Shown: in pieces, positions 1-8,600 of the stretch
How the letters are laid out: every line of letters starts with the position of its first letter
Position numbering within the stretch: the first letter of the stretch is position 1
Origin: CAZPRW01 sp964577805
GTDB lineage: Bacteria; Verrucomicrobiota; Verrucomicrobiia; Opitutales; JAIRKQ01
DNA length: 64,000 nt
NCBI GenBank assembly: GCA_964577805.1
Contig: CAZOAG010000003.1
Span: 62,001-126,000 of the forward strand
Direction of reading: 5' to 3'
Program-made: the position numbers and the translations under genes
Notes under the pieces: generated by a model
What the model was told of the DNA's origin: nothing
What the model saw: the letters and a program-made list of their open reading frames with translations, nothing else
Databases searched by the model: none

Positions 1-56
1 TAATTGACATTTTTATAACATGTTTTTGAGTCAGCTACAAGTTTCAATATTATTCC

Positions 57-1094
57 ATGACTAACACATTCAATAATAATACAATATCGACTGGATTGGC
101 CCCTATGCGTGGAATAACAAATGAAATGTTTTATAATATTTTTCATGAATTCGGCGAACCGGATTACTACATATCAGAATTTTTGCGAGTGCATGCAACA
201 TCGACAATCCCACAAGAACTGATATCATTCCTCAATAATCGCACAAACAAATCACCCATACATTTACAACTGCTAGGAAGGGATGTTGATTTCTTATTCA
301 AAACTGCTCAGCAGTTACAAAACTATCCAATTGCATCTATAAACTTAAATTTTGGATGTCCTATGCCTAAAATTAGTAAAAAAGGAGTCGGAGGCGCATT
401 ACTCCTAGAACTATCTCTAATAGATGAAATATTATATGCTATATCGCAACTTACAATCCCAATTTCTGTAAAAACACGGCTTGGATATTATTCTACTGAT
501 GAATTTCCCAAAATTCTAGAACATCTCGCACAACATAATTTATCTGCTGTTTATATTCATGCACGAACGGTAAAATGGTTGTATTCAGAACCAGTTGATT
601 TCGAAACATTGTCATTAGCTAAAAAAATACTATCATGTAAAATAATAGCGAATGGAGATATTTCATCTCCTCAACAAGCTTTACACATAGCAAACATAAC
701 ACGTGCAGATGGTGTCCTAATCGGACGTGCAGCCATATCAAATCCATGGATATTTCGACAGATCAATGATATTAAATCTGGCAATCATCCTTTTATTCCA
801 ACACCACAAGATTTTTTAAAATATATATCATATGTCATTAACTATGCCTCTTCTAATGACGCACCTGAACATATACGTTCTGCATGGACCAAAAAATATT
901 TAGTACCTTTGTCAAAAACATTAGACAAAACAGATATTTTGAGTAACAAGATCAAGCATTCAACAACTTTAGAATCAATATTTTCATCATTTGAAACATT
1001 TTTTGACAAACACTACATTTTATCCTTATTTACAACTCTAGCATTGCTTCATATAGAATTTTCGATACCACATCTGGTATGTCAATTATTTTAG
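57..1094 (+). CDS. dus: tRNA-dihydrouridine synthase (Dus family)
   Basis: An FMN-dependent enzyme that reduces uridine to dihydrouridine in the D-loop of tRNA. The 345-residue product is normal length. An FMN-binding APMRGITN segment lies at residues 15-22, and the conserved NFGCP motif carries the expected catalytic Cys at 101. The KTRLG strand (139-143), HAR (168-170), NGD near 200 and GVLIGRAA near 219-226 complete the TIM-barrel signature. The stop lies inside the start of folD, a 16-base overlap, so the two are probably translationally coupled. Family assignment is secure; the subfamily (which uridine is modified) cannot be read from sequence alone. Confidence 0.93.
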   Translation: MTNTFNNNTISTGLAPMRGITNEMFYNIFHEFGEPDYYISEFLRVHATSTIPQELISFLNNRTNKSPIHLQLLGRDVDFLFKTAQQLQNYPIASINLNFGCPMPKISKKGVGGALLLELSLIDEILYAISQLTIPISVKTRLGYYSTDEFPKILEHLAQHNLSAVYIHARTVKWLYSEPVDFETLSLAKKILSCKIIANGDISSPQQALHIANITRADGVLIGRAAISNPWIFRQINDIKSGNHPFIPTPQDFLKYISYVINYASSNDAPEHIRSAWTKKYLVPLSKTLDKTDILSNKIKHSTTLESIFSSFETFFDKHYILSLFTTLALLHIEFSIPHLVCQLF

Positions 1095-1954
1095 ACGGTC
1101 GAAGCGTAGCAGACACCATATTAAACAAGATAAAACATGAAATTCACTCACATAAGTGCGAACCACGATTGTCGATAATATATGCGGGCAATAATAGTGC
1201 ATCAGAAATTTATATTCGTAACAAACAATCTCGTGCATCAGGAATTGGGATAAAAACAGATCTTATCAAATTGCCAGCAACAACATCCGAAAATGAAATA
1301 ATCGATATTATTCAATCAGCAAATAATGACATCAATATTAACGGAATCATAGTACAATCACCTATTGGAAACATTCATGACACATCCAGAATTTTTAATA
1401 GCATACATCCGGACAAAGATGTCGATGGATTCTGTGATACAAACATAGCAAAATTGGCCAAAGGAGATCAATCTGGAATCATACCATGCACACCACTTGG
1501 AATCATTACATTATTACAACATTATGGAATATCAGTATCTGGGAAACATGTTGTGATTATCGGCCGTAGTGCTATAGTCGGACGACCATTGTCTCTGTTA
1601 CTATCTCAAAAATCAGACATGGGAAATGCAACGGTAACATTGTGCCATGCTCATACACAACAACTATCAACTATAACAAAATTAGCGGATGTTATCATCG
1701 TTGCGATTGGGAAAAAACATTTTTTAACAAAAGATATGGTTTCGTCAAATAGTGTCGTTATTGATGTTGGAATTAATCATGAATCACACGACGATGACAA
1801 CAATTATTCATTATTCGGTGATACTGATTTTGAACGAATTCAACAAAAATGCCATGCAATAACACCTGTACCTGGTGGAATTGGACCAATGACAGTAGCA
1901 ATGCTCATGCAAAACACATGGTTGGCTACAAAAAAACAACATGGCATATTATAG
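1079..1954 (+). CDS. folD: Bifunctional methylenetetrahydrofolate dehydrogenase/cyclohydrolase
   Basis: FolD interconverts 5,10-methylene-THF, 5,10-methenyl-THF and 10-formyl-THF in the cytosol, feeding purine and formyl-methionine synthesis. At 291 residues it is full length. Catalytic Lys49 sits in the Y-IRNK motif, the PDKDVDGF segment is intact, and the NADP site shows GRSAIVGRP. The carboxyl end has the family signature PVPGGIGPMT. The start overlaps the end of dus. Retention of the gene shows that one-carbon folate metabolism is kept despite a reduced, host-dependent lifestyle. Confidence 0.95.
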   Translation: MSIILDGRSVADTILNKIKHEIHSHKCEPRLSIIYAGNNSASEIYIRNKQSRASGIGIKTDLIKLPATTSENEIIDIIQSANNDININGIIVQSPIGNIHDTSRIFNSIHPDKDVDGFCDTNIAKLAKGDQSGIIPCTPLGIITLLQHYGISVSGKHVVIIGRSAIVGRPLSLLLSQKSDMGNATVTLCHAHTQQLSTITKLADVIIVAIGKKHFLTKDMVSSNSVVIDVGINHESHDDDNNYSLFGDTDFERIQQKCHAITPVPGGIGPMTVAMLMQNTWLATKKQHGIL

Positions 1955-2054
1955 TTTTTTTCGCCTTACAAGGGCTTATAAAAGCTACTTATATTTTAAT
2001 ATAATAGATCCAATCTTGTAAAAGATGTTATATCTCGTATTATATCATTCTAAA

Positions 2055-3530
2055 ATGAATATTTTAATAGCTGCGTCAGAATGCGAACCATTTATTAAGG
2101 TTGGAGGACTTGGAGATGTTGTACTATCTTTGGCCAAAGCTCTACATTCACTTGGACATGATGTACGCATAGTATTACCAAAATATTCAACAATTAACTT
2201 TGTATCTAAATGCCAGACAATAAATGGTCCATTGTTTGTAAACATGGGATATGGATTGGAATTTGCACAAGTATTGGAAACAAAGTACTGCAATATACCG
2301 ATTTACTTTATAGAATTTAATAAATATTTCTATCGTGATGGCATTTACGGAGAAAATGGAGCTAGTTATCACGACAACTGGCAACGTTTTGCATTCTTCA
2401 ATCGTGCAATAATTGACTTGTGTGAACACATACATTTTTCACCAGATGTCATCCATGCAAATGATTGGCCAACAGGGCTATTACCAGCGTTAATGACAAT
2501 TAATAATATTCCATTAACTGTACAAAAATCATCCACTGTATTTACAATCCATAATATGGCACATCATGGATATGCTCCAAAAGAATTATTAAACTTTGTA
2601 GGCCTTCCAGATCATTATTGTCATCCATTCGCAATGGAAGCATGTGGCGGAATAAATGTTCTCAAAGGAGCTATTCAATTTGCAAATAAAATCACTACTG
2701 TCAGTCCAACTTATGCTGAAGAGATAAAATCATCAGAACAAGGATATGGCCTAGATGATGTTTTACGGTATCGCGCAGCGGACTTATGTGGCATTTTAAA
2801 CGGAATAGACTTAACAACATGGGACCCTGAAACTGACAAAATGATCGCAAAAAATTTTTCTAAAAAAGCGATATCAGGGAAAGCAATATGCAAACAATCA
2901 TTGCAACAGGAGCTCGGATTAAAAATCGACAATAATATCCCTGTTTTCGGAGTAATATCTCGATTTTTTGAACAAAAAGGTCTGGATGTCCTGTGTAATA
3001 TCTTGCCAGATATTTTACGCAATATGTCAGTAGAATTTGCTATTTTAGGATCAGGAGATCCTGCACTAGAACAACATTTTCAATGGATAGCACAATCTTT
3101 TCCAGGACAAATGTCTGTATATATCGGATATAACGCAGTACTATCACATCGCATTGAAGCTGGTAGTGATTTTTTTGTCATGCCGAGCAGATATGAACCG
3201 TGTGGACTTAATCAAATATATTCCATGAGATATGGAACATTACCGATAGCACATGCTGTTGGTGGACTAGCAGATACAATAATAAATTATGATGAAAACA
3301 GCAAATCCGGCACTGGATTTTTATTCCACGATCTAACATCAAGTGCTTTATACAACACAATCGGATGGGCCTGCTCAACATTCTATAATAAGAAGCACGA
3401 CATATCTCTCATGCAACAACAAGCAATGAGCAAGGATTTTTCATGGTCAAAATCCGCCATCGAATATGAGAATATTTATAAAGCAGCTATAAACATAAAA
3501 ATATTAAAACAAAACAACGGCCAGTCATAA
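2055..3530 (+). CDS. glgA: Glycogen synthase (ADP-glucose, GT5)
   Basis: Transfers glucose from ADP-glucose to the end of a growing alpha-1,4-glucan. The GT5 N-terminus is clear: MNILIAASECEPF followed by the ADP-glucose-binding KVGGLGDV. The C-terminal half contains RFFEQKGLD and the SRYEPCGL...GGLADT region with the catalytic Glu. An upstream in-frame ATG at 2025 would add ten residues; I chose 2055 because GlgA proteins begin at this MxIL motif, although neither start has a strong ribosome binding site. No other glg gene lies nearby. A carbohydrate-binding-like protein at 60.3-60.7 kb could be functionally related, but that is inference. Confidence 0.94.
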   Translation: MNILIAASECEPFIKVGGLGDVVLSLAKALHSLGHDVRIVLPKYSTINFVSKCQTINGPLFVNMGYGLEFAQVLETKYCNIPIYFIEFNKYFYRDGIYGENGASYHDNWQRFAFFNRAIIDLCEHIHFSPDVIHANDWPTGLLPALMTINNIPLTVQKSSTVFTIHNMAHHGYAPKELLNFVGLPDHYCHPFAMEACGGINVLKGAIQFANKITTVSPTYAEEIKSSEQGYGLDDVLRYRAADLCGILNGIDLTTWDPETDKMIAKNFSKKAISGKAICKQSLQQELGLKIDNNIPVFGVISRFFEQKGLDVLCNILPDILRNMSVEFAILGSGDPALEQHFQWIAQSFPGQMSVYIGYNAVLSHRIEAGSDFFVMPSRYEPCGLNQIYSMRYGTLPIAHAVGGLADTIINYDENSKSGTGFLFHDLTSSALYNTIGWACSTFYNKKHDISLMQQQAMSKDFSWSKSAIEYENIYKAAINIKILKQNNGQS

Positions 3531-3610
3531 AAAGCATCATAACAAATACCTTATTAGATAAAAACATACGCAACCTATATATTAATTACCAGCTCTGTAA
3601 TATATCAACT

Positions 3611-4342
3611 TTATAACAACCCTGCTTGAGCAAATGAAAAATAATCGGTCGCAGATATTATAATATGGTCAACCAATCGTATATCTAAATATTGTAATGC
3701 AATTTTTATTGTACGTGTAATTCTTTCGTCAGAATCCGATGGTATCGCACTGCCATTAGGATGATTATGCGCAATTACTATTGCACCAGCATTGCGTTTT
3801 AATGCTGCTTCTGCTATCTTTCGTGGATAAATTGTAGTTCGAACAGCTGTCCCAGACTCCATGCGCTCAATCCCATCTTTTAAAATACGCAAATCAGACC
3901 CTAAATATGCTATTTCAAACACCTCTTGACTTAACCCACCTATTCTGGTTTTCCACAATTTCGACATTAAATCAACACTATCAAATGCTGGCATTTCTTC
4001 TGCCACTCTTTGGGCGTATAGAGAATAAACCGCCTTCATGAATTTAATACCAATTGCAGCATATTCCCCTATTCCATCAATTGCCGTCAACTCATCAATA
4101 CCTGCATCAAAAATATTTTTTAGAGAGCCAAAATAGCTAATCATATCTTTTGCTAACGGTTTTACATCTTTTCTAGGAATAAAAAACGACAATAATAGTT
4201 CTACAATCTCATAATCAGCAAACCCAGCCAATCCACACTTTGAAAACCGCAATCTTAATCGATTACGATGTCCAAATTTGCTTGACTTTTCCTGAAGCAA
4301 TGCCACTAATCTTAATATGGCATGAAATATGAAATCATTCAA
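3611..4342 (-). CDS. radC: RadC-family JAB domain protein
   Basis: A UPF0758/RadC protein of 243 residues. A helix-hairpin-helix-like stretch (about 82-95, TAIDGIGEYAA) precedes the C-terminal JAB/MPN metalloprotease-like domain, whose AHNHPNG motif supplies His192 and His194 with acidic ligands in the SDSDE segment near 203-205. The early GHRNRLRLRF segment (24-33) matches the normal start of the family, so the first 20 residues may be an extension. Its biochemical role is unsettled in all bacteria. It is divergent from the T3SS chaperone gene, with about 50 bases between them. Confidence 0.9.
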   Translation of the reverse strand: MNDFIFHAILRLVALLQEKSSKFGHRNRLRLRFSKCGLAGFADYEIVELLLSFFIPRKDVKPLAKDMISYFGSLKNIFDAGIDELTAIDGIGEYAAIGIKFMKAVYSLYAQRVAEEMPAFDSVDLMSKLWKTRIGGLSQEVFEIAYLGSDLRILKDGIERMESGTAVRTTIYPRKIAEAALKRNAGAIVIAHNHPNGSAIPSDSDERITRTIKIALQYLDIRLVDHIIISATDYFSFAQAGLL

Positions 4343-4392
4343 GATTTTTGTGCTTTACAACAAAAATGGTCCACATAAAATTTGGTCCAGGT

Positions 4393-4905
4393 ATGAGCGA
4401 TTTACAAAACTACAGTCAAGTATTAAATGGCCTTTTGCAAACGGCTGGCAACAAACCGCAGACAAAACTTTTTTTGGACAAAAACGGCGTTTGCGTTATT
4501 AAAAAGGACCACGAGGACAGCCAATATATAGTTGAATTGCCCAAAAACAGTGAAATTGTTTATTTCTACTCCCCTATATGCAAGGTACCATTTGACTGCA
4601 GTGAAGAATTTTTTGAAAGAATCTTGGAAAAAAACCTTTGCGGCATCGCATACAATCAAGCAACTTTTGGGCTAGATGCAAAGACGCAGAATATCGTTAT
4701 AACATATACACGCTCTATGAGACTTTTGGATGATGTGACATTTTTTAATATTCTTTGCAACTTTATAACAACAGCTGACCGTGCCAAAAACGATCTCTGT
4801 CAGCTAAAAAATAATTTACTCGAAGAAACACATTTAACTGAAGCTGACGTGGATAACGAACTGTCTGCATACACTTCTTCAACTAACAATAAAATAAAGG
4901 CATAG
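4393..4905 (+). CDS. CesT/Tir-like type III secretion chaperone (class I)
   Basis: Roughly 170 residues starting at MSDLQNY; an upstream in-frame ATG at 4348 would add 15 residues and is less likely. The pattern is that of small acidic class I T3SS chaperones: an N-terminal helix (YSQVLNGLLQ), a beta strand with GVCVIKK, a central strand block (SEIVYFYSPIC), a short helix around FFERILEKN, then strands ending in a MRLLDDVTFFNIL helix. Such proteins dimerise and keep one secreted partner partly unfolded. The next gene begins only 4 bases after the stop, making its product the obvious candidate partner. The call rests on fold-pattern resemblance; no residue is diagnostic. Confidence 0.6.
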   Translation: MSDLQNYSQVLNGLLQTAGNKPQTKLFLDKNGVCVIKKDHEDSQYIVELPKNSEIVYFYSPICKVPFDCSEEFFERILEKNLCGIAYNQATFGLDAKTQNIVITYTRSMRLLDDVTFFNILCNFITTADRAKNDLCQLKNNLLEETHLTEADVDNELSAYTSSTNNKIKA

Positions 4906-4909
4906 TAAA

Positions 4910-5464
4910 ATGGACGATATAACATTCAATACAATTCCTACTTTTGAAATTTCATCACCTACAATTTCAGAAGTAATATCTGAAATAGCTACAAACATAT
5001 CATCAATCGGCGAACGCATCGACCATGACAAAGCGCCTGTTTCTATGGAAAGAACAACAGATTCAGTGCCACACGGCCTACAATCAGTTGAAGACAAATT
5101 AAACGAACCTGCATCAGAGGAATTGAAATCAGAATTCAAGGCATTGCTCGATGAATGGCGAGAAATATCCGGTGATCAAGATGGCGATGGCATACCAGAT
5201 GGATGGGATAAAAACCCAGGAATGACTGTGGCAGATGTTGCAGCATATGTTTTGAAGCTAGGGAAATACGCCAATGATAACAAAGCACTTGCAACAACAA
5301 AAATTTCTAGTGTTGTAAAGTCATTGTTAACGTCATTAAATAAACTATCAGAACAATTAGCTAATCTTGAAGGATATAAAAACGAAACAACACGTATACA
5401 AAGCATGATTGATCGTATTGACCCCAAAGGCATTCTAGCTATGGATGGCGGAATATTAGGGTAA
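4910..5464 (+). CDS. Hypothetical protein, candidate T3SS substrate with calcium-loop-like motif
   Basis: Not recognised as a known family. The 184-residue product has no signal peptide or membrane segment. The first 50 residues are rich in Ser, Thr and Ile, as in many T3SS secretion signals. Near residues 87-95 is DQDGDGIPDGWD, resembling the calcium-binding loops of thrombospondin type 3 or dockerin-like repeats, present here only once. The remaining half is helical (TTKISSVVKSLLTSLNKL). The gene follows the CesT-like chaperone by 4 bases, so the two probably form a chaperone-substrate operon. Whether it is an effector, a structural component or neither is open. Confidence 0.5.
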   Translation: MDDITFNTIPTFEISSPTISEVISEIATNISSIGERIDHDKAPVSMERTTDSVPHGLQSVEDKLNEPASEELKSEFKALLDEWREISGDQDGDGIPDGWDKNPGMTVADVAAYVLKLGKYANDNKALATTKISSVVKSLLTSLNKLSEQLANLEGYKNETTRIQSMIDRIDPKGILAMDGGILG

Positions 5465-5513
5465 CAATTAATTGTTTTGCATTTCAATTGCACAATATTA
5501 CACATGTGTCCTC

Positions 5514-6053
5514 ATGAATATTTGTGTATTATTTTCCGACGGTGTCGAAGAAATTGAATTCATTACACCAGTTGACATCTTGCGTAGGTGTCAACAGAAT
5601 GTAGTATTAGTATCGAGCAAAAGCAATCTAAGTATTACAGGTGCACACGGAATACGTCTTCTTGCAGACACCACAATATCACAAATAAACAGTGAGAATT
5701 TTGATGCATTAATCATTCCAGGCGGACCAAGCGCTTTTGTAATGAAAGACGATACTAACGTCATTAATCTTGTACAACAATTTTATCGAACTAATAAATG
5801 GATATCTGCTATCTGCGCTGCTCCGATAATATTGCACAATGCAGGAATATTAAACAATAAAAAATATTGCTCGCATCCATGTGTTCATGAAGAATTATCA
5901 ACAGTAGACACAACTTCGCGCGTAGTTGTCGACAAACCAATTATAACGGCAGCTGGACCTGGAGTGTCGACAGAATTTGCATTAGAAATCATTAGTCAAT
6001 TGCTTGGTGAAGCCATGGCAAATGTACAACGACATAATCTGTTATTGTCGTAA
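5514..6053 (+). CDS. DJ-1/PfpI family protein
   Basis: A 179-residue single-domain protein. The start is set at MNICVLFSDGVEEIE, the normal DJ-1 N-terminus with its conserved Glu; an upstream in-frame codon at 5472 would add 14 residues. Other family features are PGGPSA (about residue 70) and the nucleophile elbow SAICAAP with the reactive Cys near 101, followed by ITAAGPG near the C-terminus. Members include glyoxalase III/deglycase-like enzymes and ThiJ-like proteins of unclear role, so the substrate cannot be assigned. It lies between the T3SS chaperone pair and clpX on the same strand. Confidence 0.88.
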   Translation: MNICVLFSDGVEEIEFITPVDILRRCQQNVVLVSSKSNLSITGAHGIRLLADTTISQINSENFDALIIPGGPSAFVMKDDTNVINLVQQFYRTNKWISAICAAPIILHNAGILNNKKYCSHPCVHEELSTVDTTSRVVVDKPIITAAGPGVSTEFALEIISQLLGEAMANVQRHNLLLS

Positions 6054-6141
6054 ATTCTTTGTAGTATTTGGCGATCTTCGGAATCATAGATGGGATTTGA
6101 CATATTTCATTGTGGAATTTATATGCTCGAATTAGAAACTT

Positions 6142-7476
6142 ATGCGAGATTTAAAAAAATGTTCATTTTGTGGGTTATCGGAATTCGAAGTCGATAAATT
6201 AATAGCAGGCCCGAATAACATTTTTATTTGCAATAATTGTGTCAGCAAATGCATGTCGGCATTAAATCTCAATATAAAATATACCAAAAAAGAAGTTACT
6301 GATGACGAATCTATCAACGATCAACAACATAATGATGAATTGAATGCTGTATCTAAAGAAGACAAGCCATTTGATTTTGAAATGGTATCGCCACAAAAAT
6401 TGATTGATACGTTAAATGCACATGTAATCGGTCAAAATCATGCAAAAAAAATATTATCAGTAGCTGTTTACAATCATTACAAACGATTGATCGCAGATGG
6501 CGTCATTCCAAACAAAAAGAATGAGCATAATATTCCAGATGAATTGCAGGATATTGAAATTGAGAAAAGCAATATTTTATTAATTGGGCCAACCGGTTGT
6601 GGAAAAACATTATTAGCAAAGACTCTGGCAAAAGCATTGGATGTTCCATTTGCGATAGCGGATGCTACAACATTGACGGAAGCAGGATATGTTGGCGAAG
6701 ATGTCGAAAATATTATATTACGGTTACTCCAAGCAGCAGATTACAATTTAAAAAAAGCAGAATGCGGCATTATTTTTGTAGATGAAATCGATAAAATCGG
6801 AAGAAAAACAGAGAATGTATCGATTTCGCGTGATGTTTCAGGAGAAGGTGTTCAACAAGCATTATTGAAAATATTGGAGGGAACGGTATGCAATGTACCA
6901 CCAAAAGGCGGTCGAAAACATCCAGAACAAGAGTATATTCCTGTAAACACAAAGAATATACTATTCATTTGTGGTGGGGCATTTCCTGACCTCGATAAAA
7001 TAGTAAAAGAACGCATTGGCAAAAAGGTACTTGGATTTAATTTAAACGAAGATGATACTAGTAACAAACACTCATCAGAATTATTGAAACATGTACAACC
7101 AGAAGATCTAGTAAAATTTGGATTGATTCCTGAATTTATCGGCCGATTGCCGGCTATTTCCGTACTCGACGAACTGACAGAAGCTGATCTGATACACGTA
7201 CTATTGGACACAAAAAATGCGCTAATCAAACAATACAAACGATTGCTAGCATTAGACGGTGTAAAACTCACAATAACAGATGAAGCAATACATGAAATCG
7301 CAAAACGTGCTGTTGAAATGAAAACTGGAGCTCGTGCCCTACGATCAATTTTAGAGGGCGTCATGTTAGACATCATGTATATGGTCCCACAAAACACAAA
7401 CATAACAGAAGTTATTGTCGACAAAGGGTGCATTGACGGCAATTCAGGACCTGAGTTTAAAATACAAGAATTGTAA
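6142..7476 (+). CDS. clpX: ATP-dependent Clp protease ATP-binding subunit ClpX
   Basis: The hexameric AAA+ unfoldase that feeds tagged proteins to ClpP. The N-terminal zinc-binding domain has four Cys (7, 10, 30, 33). Walker A GPTGCGKT lies at 149-156, the pore loop is GYVGED, Walker B is IIFVDEIDKIG, and the EFIGRLP and GARALRSI sensor segments follow. At 444 residues it is complete. No clpP is adjacent, unlike the common tig-clpP-clpX arrangement, so ClpP must be encoded elsewhere. The next gene starts 50 bases downstream on the same strand. Confidence 0.97.
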   Translation: MRDLKKCSFCGLSEFEVDKLIAGPNNIFICNNCVSKCMSALNLNIKYTKKEVTDDESINDQQHNDELNAVSKEDKPFDFEMVSPQKLIDTLNAHVIGQNHAKKILSVAVYNHYKRLIADGVIPNKKNEHNIPDELQDIEIEKSNILLIGPTGCGKTLLAKTLAKALDVPFAIADATTLTEAGYVGEDVENIILRLLQAADYNLKKAECGIIFVDEIDKIGRKTENVSISRDVSGEGVQQALLKILEGTVCNVPPKGGRKHPEQEYIPVNTKNILFICGGAFPDLDKIVKERIGKKVLGFNLNEDDTSNKHSSELLKHVQPEDLVKFGLIPEFIGRLPAISVLDELTEADLIHVLLDTKNALIKQYKRLLALDGVKLTITDEAIHEIAKRAVEMKTGARALRSILEGVMLDIMYMVPQNTNITEVIVDKGCIDGNSGPEFKIQEL

Positions 7477-7525
7477 TTCTCGGCATCGCAGTTTTATCAT
7501 TTTTTATTTCAAACTGGTTATCATT

Positions 7526-8356
7526 ATGAATACCCATAAAAAAATCGAAGTAGTAGAATATGATGAAAACTGGCCAAAGATTTTCGAAATAGAAAAGAAC
7601 AATATATTATCAGCGTTGCAGGACAATTGTATCGAAATACATCATGTAGGGTCAACGTCCGTAAAGGGGCTTATTGCAAAACCAAAAATCGACATTATTG
7701 CAGTCGCAAAGGATCGCAAACTAGCGATTGATGCTCTCGAAAAGATAGAATACACCCATGATGGCGAATGGAACATTCCATTAAAATGTGGGTTTGCCAA
7801 ACGAACAGGGACACATGTCAACCTACATATGTTTTTTGACAAAAATCATCCAGAAATCGAATCAAATCTAAGATTTAGAGATTTTCTTAGACAGAATGAA
7901 AATGTCAAAAATGAATATGCTGATCTGAAACGGAAAATTCTTAGCAATCCAGATAATGCGACAGATCGTGTACAAGTAGGCACTGTTCAATTTCCAAAAT
8001 ACACACTGCTTAAACGCAATTTTATAAATAATGTATTACGACAAATTGGAATAAATCGATTGAGAGTGCTAAAATGTCTGGCTGATGAAGAACAACATGC
8101 AGCAAGAAAATTTGCTAAAATTCATACTGCCAAGACACATGATGACAATTCATCATCGATTGATTTTTCCGACACAAATTATGAACATTTCATGTTATAC
8201 AGAGGAGTGAATATTACTGGATATGCCAAGATTCAGATCGCTCCAACTGCAAACATTGTATTAATTGAAGTCGAAAATTCTCGAGATGAGGAATTTTTTA
8301 GAAATATTATAACACAGTGGATTGAAATACATTTTCCCGAAAATGAAAATCGTTGA
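7526..8356 (+). CDS. GrpB/UPF0157 protein fused to an acetyltransferase-like domain
   Basis: The start at MNTHKKIEVVEYD is chosen because the GrpB domain normally begins at VVxYDxxWP; codons upstream in the frame overlap clpX. Residues 1-165 form a GrpB nucleotidyltransferase-like domain (HHVGSTSVKGL, KPKIDI, HMFFDKNHPE). The remaining 110 residues, with YRGVNITGYAKIQI and a long C-terminal helix, look like a shortened GNAT acetyltransferase fold. GrpB-GNAT fusions occur in other intracellular bacteria; their function is not established. The order of domains and the boundary are my reading. Confidence 0.75.
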   Translation: MNTHKKIEVVEYDENWPKIFEIEKNNILSALQDNCIEIHHVGSTSVKGLIAKPKIDIIAVAKDRKLAIDALEKIEYTHDGEWNIPLKCGFAKRTGTHVNLHMFFDKNHPEIESNLRFRDFLRQNENVKNEYADLKRKILSNPDNATDRVQVGTVQFPKYTLLKRNFINNVLRQIGINRLRVLKCLADEEQHAARKFAKIHTAKTHDDNSSSIDFSDTNYEHFMLYRGVNITGYAKIQIAPTANIVLIEVENSRDEEFFRNIITQWIEIHFPENENR

Positions 8357-8556
8357 ACAATAAATGCGTAATAAAAATTGGCTACAAACACACTTTATCA
8401 TACACGTTTAATTGATACTCTTTAATCATAGATATTGCATTATGTTCTTTATTGCATGAGTGGTTTCACACCTTAATAAATACACTCTTTTGGTACTATG
8501 CAGATCGAACAAATGTGACAATCACAGCAACATCACTTACTGAAAAAAAGAAAAAA

Positions 8557-8574
8557 CACCGTCAAATGACGGTG
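8557..8574 (-). terminator. Rho-independent terminator after bamA
   Basis: An 8-bp perfect stem (CACCGTCA / TGACGGTG) with a 2-base loop, followed on the minus strand by a T-rich run (TTTTTTCTTTTTTT). It ends the minus-strand bamA transcript, 27 bases beyond its stop. Confidence 0.75.
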
Positions 8575-8600
8575 CCGTAATAAATCTCACAAAGACTACA

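Noticed and set aside
6852..7442. Minus-strand 196-codon open frame inside clpX
   Set aside because: Shadow of clpX with no family resemblance of its own.
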